64,000 nt of DNA. Source: Diphasiastrum complanatum. Taxonomy: Eukaryota; Streptophyta; Lycopodiopsida; Lycopodiales; Lycopodiaceae. Location: positions 29,504,995 through 29,568,994 of the forward strand of contig CM055096.1 in the NCBI GenBank assembly GCA_029204225.1, read 5' to 3'. The first letter of the stretch is position 1; the number at the start of each line of letters is the position of its first letter. Both the position numbers and the translations under genes were made by a program. Positions 33,693 to 45,604 of this stretch are shown here, one piece after another. Below the pieces are notes generated by a model that did no database searches, was not told where the DNA came from, and saw only the letters and a list, made by a program, of their open reading frames with translations.

Positions 33693-36600
33693 ACATGGCT
33701 AAATTAATGTTTGACTATCTAAAATGATTAGTTGAACATAGAACCTAATTAAACACACTTCTCATTTTAATTGTCAATCTGCTAACATCCTAGACGAAAG
33801 TGTACCTTTCTTTCACCCTATCCTCAAAATAGACACCTGGCCTGCAAGCTTATACTGAAATTGTCAAAACTTTCATGTTTAACTTTTACACACATGTTGC
33901 ATAAAATCTTGAGGCCCTATGAATTCTTCACCAGAGTATGTGCAATGAGATCCATTTTCTTCTCAAAAGCAAGGTTTTTCAAGGCAAGTTAATGTGTCAT
34001 ATAGCAATGAATGTTGAAGAACTTCAAAGTTTTCATATGTTGTCCCCCACATATAGCATGTTGCTTGACAGCCTCTTTCATCTCAATGTAAGAGCTTTAC
34101 TTTCCTTCCCACGTGCATGTATTGTGAACATCTAGGACTGTGGCCCAAAATGTGGGCTTTGTGACCTGAAGTTGTTGTTTCAAGCTTTGGCTCGATAGCA
34201 TTATAGCCTACTAGAAGGAAAAAATTATTATGCTGGAAAATGTTCTCCCTATATTCTCTCAAAATGCTAAATTGAGATAGTTTGCTTTAGTTTAACATCA
34301 GCTTTTCAAAAAGTGTAAGATTCCTTATGTTTCCGTTCTGCCTGGTTGAGAGCCTGCAAGATGGCCTTTTGGTACTCACATCTTTGAATATGCTGGTCAT
34401 TATTATCAAAATTTAGAGATGCACGAAACAACAAAATTTCAATCTTTTTCATCCACATTCTGATGGTTTGTTTTTCAGCTGATTTACCTTATCACCATAA
34501 ATCCAAGACTTCTTCTTGACCATGATTTTCAAGCACGGCAGCAGGGACTTCTGAGATGTAACTTTCGTCTTGATATTGCAGCGGGTTCGTGTTTCTGTCA
34601 CAAAGCAAAGGAGAAGCCACCAATTCCACATGAAAAGCCAGTCTGGACCTGTACCTTATTTCTCTGTCAACAACATAACAACTGTATCTATTTAGAAAAT
34701 AAGGGCTACAATAGATTTGTAACAAGAACAGCATACCAGTGCATGTTAAGAAGCATGAAAAAGTCCACATAACAATCCACTTTCAGGGAACTAACATTAT
34801 TAAGAGTCTTCTGGACATGACTTTTTTTTACTGATCGTCGTCAACAACATCAATTGCAAGCCTGTAATGGTTATGAAAGAATTCTTAAAGCAAAACTACT
34901 TTAAATTGTAATTTTCTGGAGTTGGGTAGTTGCATCATGAGCATTTGGGTGATGCATGGAGTTTTGCAAAACTTTTGCAGAAAATGGGTGTCAACAGTGG
35001 AAAGAATTACATCAACGACAATGCAGTTGAAGTGATCCATGCGAGTAAGCTTTCAGCATTTTAAAGTGCACTGAACCAGGACACCTTTCTATTGTAGCAT
35101 TTTCTATCCACAAAAACCTCCTTAAGCTCACTGTACTAAACTTTCAACTTTACTCTTATCTCAGTTCTATGATTTCCTTTTGAATGTATAGCCAGGGTGG
35201 AAATATTTTGTTCAAGTACTTTTTCATTTGTGAATTTTCAGAACTTCCCAGAATGCTGGCTAATGAGATGTGACATGTTGTAGTGGACATTACTCTATCA
35301 AGAGCAAGCACACCGTTAGATCACAGTGTCATGTTGGAAAGTTATTTTGACAAGCAGCACTACAGGGATATGGTTAACAATATGTCAATTTTTGGTGATC
35401 TTAGATCTCACAATAACTTATGGGAGCTGGGATAGTAGTCTTCTCAGCTGCATGGGAAAAAGTAGCAGGTTAAAAAACTGAATAAATTACAAAAATTAGA
35501 CCACTAAATCATGTGCAAAAAGAGACGTTCATGTCACTGGAAACACACAAAATGACTAGGTAAGCTCTAGTTTTAATCAGGTGTAAGTCAGGTTTATATT
35601 GATCCGAGGACGGCTTGAAACCTGCAATTGAAATAAAATGAATGAATGCTATTCCAACAGCATTATATACTCAGAAGCACTGGAATCAAGAGTATTAAGG
35701 ACATATTTCAGCACCAGATGATAGACATAGAAATGACACTGGGAATTTTCTTTTGAAAATCTGTTAGGTGCAAATCTTGCAATATTTGGTTTTGCATGAC
35801 TTGGGAAATTTGATTCTAAGATATCTTCCAATTCCAAAATGCGAGTCAGCTCTTCTCTCTCGCTAATCAAGAAAGTTTAGGAAAGTGTGAGTCACATAAA
35901 ACACTTGTAGAAATATAAATTTTTTGATGCAAATCTGAGTACAACAATTTACAAGCATGTAGAGACAATTTTATCTTGACCACAAGAATGGAGAATCCCA
36001 ATTAGGATTTAGGTCCAAGTTTGACAGTATACAGGTCTTGCAGATCAATGAATTAGAAGTCTTCTAGTTTTAATGGTAGTTAGAAATAGTGTGCCACAGG
36101 CTTGGGAGGGAGATCTAAGCTCATCTTACAAATCGCAAAATCAGGCACAAAGTTTTTCTATTCAATTTTGAAGAATCTCTGAAGGAAGTCTATGCACAGT
36201 GCAGTCTATTAAGGCAACTATTGTTATCAACTTACTACTCCTAATATCATGTACTGGGATGATGAATCCTGATAACAACTCGTCCTATTGCAATTTGGTG
36301 TGGATCTGGTGTTCTATTGCTCAAGTTTTCTTTGTCTTGCAAGGCTTTACTACTTCCTGGTTGGGTTAATACGATTCTACAGTTGATCTAAAGCATGGAA
36401 CAATCAAGGAAGAATTTAAGCAAAGTCTTATTAAAAACATGATGGAGAATATCAACTCTGTCAGCCCTGTCAGTTTGTTTCAGAGGCAGTTTGCTGGATC
36501 AGATCTGAAACTGGACGAGTTTGATTCACACTAGTTTAACTGGATATTTTGCGTAGTTTTTATTAGCAGATCAAGATTTAACAAACAACTTGCGGACTTC

Positions 36601-38226
36601 CTTCTAACAAATGTACACAGTTCAATGGGATAATTCATATGTTAACCTTGTTTCAGTAAAAAATGTAGAATAAATCTGTTTTATTAAGCACTGGAGATTG
36701 GATCAAAATAACTACATGAAGAATTCATGTTTCTTGAAGATTCGGATGCTGGCGTTGCAATTTATAATGAAATTCAAGTTTTCACTGAACTTGACCCTGA
36801 TTATAATGAACGATCAGTTAACTCTACTCAATAGCTTTGAGTCCACCTTTATTCATTAAGGCTAATGGATCCTTTTGGGCTTTGGCCTTGTGTATATTTT
36901 CTTTCTTCCTCGTACATAATTATCTTCTACGACATTACCTTCTTCGGGGAAAATTTTCTAATAACGAACAAGCTTGTGGTTGTAGCTTAAATGATGTGCA
37001 TCTTTTTGAGCATGTTTTGTTTATACAGTCATAGATCAAACAATTCGGTTTAATAGGGTAGCAAGGATATAAGATCAGATGTCAGGAAAATTCTCCTTTG
37101 AGGTTAACTTACATTGCAACATCACTATCATTGTTTGCATTTTTAGAAGGACATGCAAAGAATCCCCTAACCACATTGTGGAGCTGAATGCTTCTCCATC
37201 ATTTTATTTGAAAGCCTATAGCTCTTTACCTGTGTTCTCTCATTAAGTTGCAAGCGTCCCCTCTCCCAACTTTCTCTCACACACACAAATGCACAATCCT
37301 AGCAATCTTCTACTCTGTATTGAGAGCACACTTACATCCATGTACTTGAGTGATTTGCTTACTATGTTTGCTCTGTCTTTAAGCTCCCAAAAAGTTGCCC
37401 AAATTTGTGCCTCGTTATGTTGAAAAGGAAGAATATGGAAAAGTTCCGGCTTATCTTGTCAGATTCAATGAAATCTTGAGAAAAAAGCAGCAAAAAGTTA
37501 TTGGGCTTGCTCAAAAGCAACAAATGTTAAGTGATCATCCAAATTCTCGCAGGTATGTACATCTTAACAGAAGACCACCTGTTAGGGGTTTTGTAGTCCT
37601 AGGGAGTTACTGTTACTGTATCATCGTCCTTGAAAGCACTATAAGGCTTCTTTTCTTATTATGATTTCAAGCATGGTAATTTATGGATTAGTGGAACCAA
37701 GTTTTGTTAGGATATCAAAGATAACATTTGTCATACAGAGACTAATAAAAAATACAGAGACTAATCAAGATAATAATTCAGGTTGGAAGAGGGAGAAAGG
37801 CAAGAGCTTATTGCCATGCTCAAGCAAAAATGGCAGCAAGTGAATGAGGCTTATCAAAAGATATCCTTTACACTTGATACCCCTGCAAAGAAAAGTCGCA
37901 AAGAGGAGTATGTCCACTGATTTTTTACGTACTTGTTTCAATGAAAATTTTCACTGACTGTTTGTAATAATATCAAATATTCAATATATGAAAAGACTGC
38001 TCTGTATGAGTGTATTTGGGGCATCCAACCCAAACTCTAGACATTATTACTTTTTAACAGGAGTAAGTGATCACTATAATGCAGATACGAAGAGCAGCTC
38101 ATGCAGATTGAAAGGGATATTTTGACATTATCTCGCAGAGTGGTCCTAGTTGTTGACAAAGGAAAGTCCCAATCTTCTAGCAGTCATTCCGATAGATACA
38201 AAAGGCAGCTTGCAAGTCATTTTTAG
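33446..38226 (+). CDS. ENKUR: Enkurin (axonemal protein), six recognised exons
   Basis: Enkurin is a small calmodulin- and microtubule-associated protein of motile cilia and flagella. Proposed exons: 33446-33584, 34606-34640, 34981-35044, 37384-37552, 37782-37907, 38085-38226. They sum to 675 nt, exactly 225 codons with the stop, with matching phases at all five joins. Exon 1 ends MYLRKHSKEPFHK; exon 2 reads KEKPPIPHEKP; exon 3 MGVNSGKNYINDNAVEVIH. The enkurin domain follows: LPKFVPRYVEKEEYGKVPAY, RQELIAMLKQKWQQVNEAYQ, KKSRKEEYEEQLMQIERDI. Donors are GTAAGT, GTCTGG (weak), GTAAGC, GTATGT and GTATGT; all acceptors end in AG. The N-terminal exon with the start codon was not found, so about 30 residues seem to be missing. 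No frameshift or stop is seen, so the gene may be functional. Confidence 0.88.
33585..34605 (+). other. Enkurin intron with (CT)n microsatellite
   Basis: Intron with donor GTAAGT and acceptor CACAAAG. It contains a CT run of about 22 units at 33645-33689, 61 bp after the exon. No other gene seen. Confidence 0.75.
35045..37383 (+). other. 2.3-kb enkurin intron
   Basis: Donor GTAAGC after a phase-1 codon and acceptor TGTCTTTAAG. The codon completed across it is ACT (Thr), giving VIHATPKKLPKF. No transposon coding similarity recognised inside. Confidence 0.8.
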
Positions 38227-40507
38227 AGCATCTATAAATGAGAGATTGATGGTGAGTACTTCTATGCAAATGTCAAGAATTAGCTAAGCTAAGTGTTTAG
38301 AGAAATTCTTTTCTCTTGCATTGTAATCTAGCTCAATCAATGAGACAGAGCATGTGTCCAATCTACAGAAGAGAAGCACTTGAGATTTTCCAATGTGTTT
38401 CTAGACCCTGAATGATGCCCCAATTGGTGTACTATTAAGATAGGTTCAACCACAAGGAACATAATTCTTTTGTCTAAGAACACAAATAACACTCCATTGG
38501 AGTGTAACAAGCATCCTGTGATCAGAAATGGTAGGAATTCTATACACAGTGTATTACTTTGCACTATAGGACCATGCTTGGGGCAATTTCCATAAGGTTG
38601 TCGATAGTTCTATGCAGATTATCTAGGGAAATTATCTGAGGCATGAGAGTATTGTATTCAGATCAAGGCAGTCATCTTACAATCATTAACGAGTAAAATG
38701 CTTGCATCTAATAAGCAAGAGCTAGATTTTGTTTCGAACTTGCAATTTGCATCGTTGATCTATCTGATATCATTTATCATCTGAGTGACGACAGTTGACA
38801 CTTGACAGAACGAGTCCTTTCCATATCACCTTGAATGCAAAATGTATCTAACTTGAGCTGCTTCATGGCAGCTTAATTTATTAAATTATTCATTACTCAA
38901 TGCATCTAACTAGTTGAAGACATTGTGCCATTTATAAATCAAATGCTCCATGGTTTTCATTAATTTTGTTCAAGTCTGCCATTGTTTTATCTAAATAATG
39001 CACATTTATTTTCTCAGACTTAACACTAATTTTACAAAATCATTTTGAGAGAATAGAGTTCACCATGAATTGATTCATTGTGATAGATATGGACCTCAGC
39101 ATGTAGCATGCCCAAGGAACCTACTAGTGGGAATGAGTTACTTATGACGCAATCCCCCATTTAGTTCATTTTAATATGATGCTCTTAGGTGGAGTTGGCA
39201 CTCGTGGCTAACGAAACTCATAGTAATTATTTTGGTAAACCTTGCATAAAAGTTTAGATGCTTGTTTCTTGTAATGCAAAATTTTTCATCTTCGTTTTTT
39301 AAGTAGGCTTGATTTTGTAGAAAGTACTTGTTGCTTTTTATTTGGATATTGATCAATTTTACTCTCAATACATGCTGGCTTTCATGAACATTGGTTGTCA
39401 ATATCTAGGCGAATGTGTCAAAATTTTCTGGTTAAGGGCTACTTGCACTAACATGGACCATGAAGTTATCCCAAAAAGGGATACTAGTGTCATGAATGAA
39501 GTTATCATATCTAAGCCAAAATATCATATTTAACATTGGGCTCCCTAATTTGTGCAACAAATACATGTGCTAGCTAAAACCAAAATAATGGACCGAAGTA
39601 CATAGTGAGAGAATGGTGACTCAAACATATATGGGAGCCTTTTCTAAAAATCAAGAATTATAAATGACCATCACTACAATTTTCATCTATGTTTTGACTG
39701 TACTTGTCGATTTATGAGTCCAAATACTTTGAATCTCGGTCTTGTTTGCGTGTTTCTTCTTTCAATTATTGCCATACATTTACTTGTAGTAGCATCATCA
39801 TGAACGCTTATCTTGCATGGTTGTGGTGATGGTGGAGACATATTTGCATTTATCTCCTTTGAACTTATGTATTCAATTTTGAAAAAAATACATTTTTTCT
39901 CTCAAAAAGTTAACCTTAGATTAAGAATTTTCTACAGATAAAACAAAATTAAAATGCTCAAAGTGAGCAAAACTTACCAATTTCTTAAAAAAATAGGAGG
40001 GAGATTTAAAAAGCAAATAAAAATATATAATATTCTAACATGTTGACGGTCCCAATTTCATGTTATGTTAAGTTGGCTTCACGAAGGACGCGTATAAGTG
40101 AGAGATGGCCAAAGTTTCTGAGGCTGCTTTAAGTAGCCTCTTTGTCTTTTGTACAAGGTAGAACTTATTCCTAGGTGGCAAAAGTGAATGCCAAGATGGA
40201 GAAAGTCCATTGGTTAGTGAGTTTTTTAGGCATGTGCATTACTCCATCGTGAGTGGTGGGACCTTAGCGCCATGTTCAATGAGACACCCTCTCACATTAT
40301 CCAATTTCAATTTGAGGTTGCTTGCACTTAACTCAAACAAGTAGCATGTGTGCAAGTGTGGGAATCCTATTAATTAGGTGGGCGAGGGAAAATAGGATTT
40401 TCTTAGAAAGTCTATGTTGCTAAGTGGGTCACTACAAGATGCCACTTAAGAGGCTTAAGCTTATTGTACATAAGGTCTATTTCCTCTGTATTTTAAGGAC
40501 CTCTTTT

Positions 40508-40513
<6 letters not shown>
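38227..40513. other. Non-coding sequence downstream of enkurin
   Basis: No recognised gene or element. The polyadenylation site of the enkurin gene was not pinned down. Confidence 0.4.

Positions 40514-40591
<78 letters not shown>
40514..40591. repeat. (CT)n microsatellite
   Basis: About 39 uninterrupted CT units. Confidence 0.98.
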
Positions 40592-40594
<3 letters not shown>

Positions 40595-41425
40595 GATGCT
40601 ATTTCACCATACTACTTCCTATATGACGGTCGAAGTACAAAACCTTCAGACGCTCATGCTAAATTGAGGACGATGGATCATGGGACCAAAATTAGGCCAA
40701 GCCTTCACGATTAAGGAAGTACCCAAAATAGAAGTGCCACCCATGGGTCAATCATCGTGAGAAACCGAGGAAAAGACAAGGACCGTCAGAACTTAAGAAA
40801 ATGTTGAAAACACCAACATTCCGAGCATGAGGCTTTGACTTAATTGCCAAATGGAACAATTTCATTGGAAAGGACAATGTCTCACATGGGCTATGTACCT
40901 TGGTCAAGGGTGCCCATGTGGCCCTATCCATAAGCCTCAATTTCATTAAAGAGGCCACATGGCAAAAGGACCAAAAAGTCCAAGTTGACCTTTGAAAATG
41001 AAAAGTGAAATGGTCAAAGAGCAAATGAAGGTGAAAAGATGAATGGCTGGGCCTTCAGCCATTGGAGAATAAAATGCATAGCCAATGATCACATTACCAT
41101 CTCAATATCTTGCCTATGATTCTTTTTGGGCCTTAGATCGTACGTGAGAGGAGAATGTCAAAATCCTCTCTTATGTGGATTTGTATGGAGAGATTTTGGT
41201 GTGCATGGATTTTTCTACTTGTTGAAATGTATGTCTTGTGTATGATCAAGCTATGAGTGAAAGCTGAGATTACAAGAGCGCATTATGTTGAACATCACAT
41301 TGATACTCATGTATCCAACCCAATATGTGACGAGCGTTAGTGGAGGAGACATCCACTAATGACAAACTCAGGTTGAGTGAACTAAGCACATATGTATCCC
41401 TGGTGAGTGACTAGAAGAGTGCAAT
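40592..41425. other. Non-coding stretch
   Basis: No recognised coding similarity; minus-strand open frames here are not family-like. Confidence 0.4.
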
Positions 41426-41429
41426 TGGG

Positions 41430-42040
41430 TTTCACAAATCCCTTCAGACTGAATCTATCTGTGAACTACCTGAGCCATATACTTGAGCCAGATGAGCAGT
41501 AATCTTCTGAGCCAAATAATCTCCTTGATTGTAGAGTAGTTGCAACATATTTGGACTCAATAAAGGACAAAGAAATGCATCTGCTTTCGACTGTTCCATG
41601 AAATGGGTCCTCCTACAAAACAAAACAAAAATAGCCAGAGGTGGATTTTCTAGTATCCATGTCTCCAGCCTAGTTTGGGTTTGAATAAGCTTTCAAGATA
41701 TATGCATTCACTGAATTGCCATCATAACACCAGGCATAGTGCTTTGTGGCTTGTATGTACCTCAACACTTTCCAATGTGGTAGGCCTGTATTGGACATGT
41801 ATTTGAGGTAATGCGATAATTTTTGCATTCGTAGGAGAGTTGACAAGACTCTAAGTCTTGTTCTTCATTAAGGAACTATACTCAGCGTTCATGCACCAGT
41901 TGTTTGCATCTGAGTTCGACAAGGCATTTGCAATTGTGGTAGGTTCATTCCGAATCAATGCTTGAGGGATGCATCGATCAAGCACTTGTGATATTCTACG
42001 CCATGCCAATAGTCGTCCTGACCCATGCAATAGTTTCACG
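41430..42040 (-). pseudogene. Copia RT-to-RNase H relic with internal deletion
   Basis: The minus strand from 42040 reads NEPTTIANALSNSDANNWCM then NAEYSSLMKNKT, the N-terminal edge of Copia RT ('EP.....AL...DA..W..A...E..SL..N.TW'). A deletion joins this to the RNase H region: HWKVLRYIQATKHYAW, then AGDMDTRKSTSGYFCFV, GGPISWNSRKQ, and IKEIIWLRRLL in another frame. The RT catalytic YVDD box is deleted. Several stops and frameshifts are present. Likely a Tnt1-like Copia relic of a different copy from the neighbouring LTR, which is on the other strand. Confidence 0.78.
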
Positions 42041-42337
42041 TGTCATAAGATGTGTGACTAAGTTCTCAGAAGGTTATTAATTACATTTCTAGCCTAGTTC
42101 AGAATAACGAGGCATATGAATCTATAAATCATCACAATCCTTGTTCAAATGAATGGATGTAGTAGGATGCTAAGCCCAAAAAGGCAACATCCACAACCAA
42201 ATTTCCAATAGAAAATTTATCGAACAAAGAATATCCAAATGAATCCAATGGATCAGCCAATTTCCATTCCAATAGTACCATTGCAAGTGTACAAAAAGAC
42301 CCTAGACTAGAAATGTCCAATTATGATAGATCTACAA

Positions 42338-43140
42338 TGTTGGATTTATTTCCTCTACTCTCCTAAATCCCATGGTAATCTATTTCCATTCATATTGCTG
42401 CACTTTTATACGCATTGTTGCATAGTCTGCAGAAATATACTATTATCAAAGACAGGCAAGAGAATGGCAGTCCGACTTGTAGAAGTCACCTGACTTGTCA
42501 GGGTTTGCCGATTTATCGGAGAAACCCGACTTGGCCGACTTTTCAAGGAGTCCGACTTATAGGGGACCATCCTAACTCCATTGACTATCGGCAGCAACAC
42601 GCCTGACTTTGAACAACCGAAGCCTTCTCACCCCCACTTCCTGTACTGTGAAACACTTAATGACAGCAGCAACCATGTCTGTTCCAGACGGCGCAACGGC
42701 TCCATGCCATCTTCTTGTACATACATCTGCACAACTATAAATTGTATATAGTTGATCATTGTAATCAATTAACTATGTCATAGCCAGACAAAATAAACTG
42801 ATTCCATATATGCTCGAGTGCCCATAGATGTCGAGATGACAACTTATTAGAGATAGACACAGTAGATGCTTTCAAGCAGTGATTATTTTCTTTCAAACTG
42901 ATTGTCATAATAAGCTCATAGTTGTCATAGATCATAGTTAGCTTTGTGAGCACACGGTTTCACTCGCCATTAATTTGTGCTCACCGAAATCATCTGACTT
43001 GTATTTCTATACATTTAATCTGAATAAATTATTGTCTGGTTTTGCTTTCAGATTTTTCAGTGTTGCATGCTCTCCGCTTTCTGTCTGACGCTCTAATTGA
43101 TTTGTCTGACTGTCTGCGCTTCCGCTTCCGCAAACAACCA
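42338..43140 (+). mobile_element. Copia family-A LTR with CCGACTT repeats, plus leader
   Basis: Starts TGTTGGATTTATTTCCTCTA, like the Copia 3' LTR at 18947. The interior (42470-42560) repeats CCGACTT-like words. Similarity to the Copia-1 LTR/leader extends to about 43255, where 'gttcaacccatacgatcc' parallels the 'gttcaaccataatggatcc' that surrounds the Copia-1 gag start. This is therefore probably an LTR plus leader, cut off before gag; the exact LTR end is uncertain. Confidence 0.58.
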
Positions 43141-43323
43141 TGCAATTACTCTCTGTTATGTGTTCGCCTACTATTGTAGTAGTGCACGCACCGAGGGAAT
43201 TAGTCGACCACTACTTTCACGCAGTAGTATGATCGTTTTGATCCGATTGTTCAACCCATACGATCCACAGATTCTTATCATTCCCCAGCATAAAAAATCC
43301 TATCATATTCCTCCAGATCTATG

Positions 43324-43713
43324 AAGATGCTTTCAAAATTTAGGGAGAGACCACTCCAACTTAAAAACTTATAGTGGTCATTTTTCATGTCACACATAGG
43401 AGTGGCTTAAGATTGGTTTTTCAACCAATCTGCACAAGAACAAGATAACTGGAAAGTGGTCAAAGCGGCCTTGATCACTATATTCAAGTCGTGTAAGTTT
43501 TTCGAGGATCCATTCATTCTTATCAACAAGATCAAGGTGGTAAAGAGACATTAAACTGATCAAACACATAAGATTTGAATGCGGTGTTGAACTAGCTCTC
43601 GATTATGTGGTTCTTAGTAGGACCATCTAAAAGCATTAGAAGACATAGAGATAAGAGCTATGGCTCTAATATTGTTTATGCACTAGAGTTCTTTAATTTG
43701 TTATGTGTCATAC
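43324..43713 (+). pseudogene. Gypsy-1 gag fragment
   Basis: The plus strand reads DWFFNQSAQEQDNWKVVKAA, then FEDPFILINKIK and, in another frame, LDYVVLSRTI with LEDIEIRAMAL. This is the Retrotrans_gag pattern ('AKDWF...P......W..F...F'). It stops at the inserted element 43714-45604 and resumes seamlessly at 45605: Cys-Tyr-Val-Ser-Tyr then VQAVTRHKDKGK. It contains several stops. Confidence 0.72.
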
Positions 43714-44234
43714 TGTAGCGGGGTATTTCCTATCCCTAAATCCAAGCACACAAGCATCAAGGAGATGAAGAGGATTAACTAGTTGTCACGCGGGGATTCA
43801 TTCCCATGAGAGCAATAGCATATTTCATAATCCAACAAATGCATATGATCCATGTCTAACACTAAGCATTAACACTAAGATCCATTAACACTAGCAATTA
43901 ACACAACATCCATTAACACTACACAACAATGATAGAGCTTACTCTTCTCTCTCTATGTCTCTTTCTCTCTCACAAAAAGCATAAGAACAATCAATCCCAA
44001 TAGGCATCAAATCCAACAATTAGCAAATCCAAATAAAACATGAGAGATGGAGAAAGAAAGAAGAAGAACAAGGACATTCCTTATCCATTCCATAAGAGGG
44101 CCAACCTGCTTGTATTGAAATGACGAGAGAAAGTGTCTACAATAATTTGCTACCACTATATATAGTAGATTTCAGGGCTTTGGCCTCAAATCCTATTAAT
44201 CTATACCCTAACTATTTGAAATTCAAAAAGTGGA

Positions 44235-44285
44235 GGGATCCCATTCAAAAAGTGGAGGGATCCCATTCAAAAATTGGAGGGAACC
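44235..44285. repeat. 22-bp tandem repeat in LTR family B
   Basis: Three units of 'ttcaaaaagtggagggatcc' type inside the LTR; absent from the B copy at 29753. Confidence 0.85.
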
Positions 44286-44779
44286 AATTTAAATTTGAAA
44301 ATGGGACATTAAAAGTCCCGCAAAAATGCCTATAAGTCCTTCTATTAACTTTTAACTAATCAATTATCTATGTCATCATCGGGTTGGACTTACACATGTA
44401 GGTGCCAAATCTTCCTCACTTATTAACTATGGTTAAGGTTGCCTCGATATTTGCAAACCCTCCAACAGTATCCCCCACTAAAACTGGTGGCGGTCCTACA
44501 ACAACTCGCGAGACTTATGATCTTGGGCTCTGGTTGGTTGGGCCTCTCGACGAACTTTTATCTAATGATATTTCACCTTTTTCATGAACTCCAAGCGCTC
44601 TGTATTGAAATCGGTCTTGTGAGGAAAAAAGCACCTATTCGCGCCGGAAATCCAATAAGATGTTGTCCACGTACTGAACCTTGATTCCCAGGATCCACCC
44701 AGCATCGCAGAATGACAGTACAACCTGGCTATAGGCAACTGATTTTGGACTTTGAGCTAAACTAGTTAGTGGAAACCTA

Positions 44780-44797
44780 TCCCTGGCAACGATGCCA
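44780..44797 (-). promoter_or_regulatory. Primer-binding site of the short LTR element
   Basis: Minus strand TGGCATCGTTGCCAGGGA, one base after the CA end of the 5' LTR. It differs at few positions from the TGGCGCCGTTGYCRGGGA site typical of Athila/Tat-type Gypsy elements and from the Gypsy-2 site at 59542. Confidence 0.82.
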
Positions 44798-45604
44798 TTG
44801 TAGGTTCAAAGATCTTGCGTAGTATAGCCCTCCCGCCTGTCAACAAGGGTTAGATCACTAGATAGGTACCTAACTATGCACAAATGCTAATTCTAGTTAG
44901 TTTCCTACTTTGCATCTAACTCTACCTCCACTAACACTACCCTCCTTTAGCTCTACTCCTCTACACTAACATTCATCATGATTTTGGGTGAAGGGAAAGG
45001 ATAGAAAAGAAGAGGAAGAGAGAAGAGAAGAGAGAAAGAGAGAGAGAGAGAGATGAGATGGAGGTTAGCTCAAATGCTCAATGTCATTGCTTATGGAGAA
45101 ACCTTAACTAATCATAAACAAAAAGCATGGAAGAAATGGAAATAACAAGCAATCACAACAATAGCATAAGCAAGAGTGATTAGCAAATGAGGATGCTTGA
45201 GCTCTCAAAATGATAGAGTCTCCTCCTCTCTATTAAGCATGAAAATAGTGTAAAAATGGTGCCTTTTTATAAAATGGGAAAGGCCCTTGCCCCTCAATCC
45301 TATTGGCTAATATTCACATTGATCCTATCCATTCATCTTGGACCCGACTTGATCCAATGGTCCACAAAAAGTACATTGGAAATCACAAGATTCATGTGAG
45401 TCTAAAAAGTAAACTCTAAGTTTAAAATTGACTTTGGGCCTCAAGTTTTATTTTAATTACAAAGGGCCCAAGTCTATTATTTTACACAACTTAACTTGCG
45501 TGCTCATTGGGACATGGGCTTACGCGCGCAGGATGCCATGCCCTCGCAACACATTTTATTGGACGATTTTATTTATTTACACTTTGTTGGGAATACCCCC
45601 AACA

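Larger units (their letters stand above)
43714..45604 (-). mobile_element. Short LTR element inserted in Gypsy-1, with unlike LTRs
   Basis: Minus-strand element: 5' LTR 45604-44799 (806 bp, TGTTGGGGGTATTCCC ... CTACA, TATAAAAAGG box), primer site at 44797-44780, a 328-bp internal region with no coding capacity, a purine run AGTGGGGGATA, and a 3' LTR 44470-43714 (757 bp, TGTTGGAGGGTTTGCAAA ... CCGCTACA). It is flanked by CATAC (43709-43713) and CATAT (45605-45609), a 5-bp target duplication with one transition. Excising it restores Gypsy-1 gag. The two LTRs share short motifs but are not copies of each other, which is abnormal for one insertion event. Confidence 0.7.

Noticed and set aside
40752..41024. 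A 90-codon minus-strand frame as a gene
   Set aside because: No recognised motif, and composition is like the flanking non-coding DNA.
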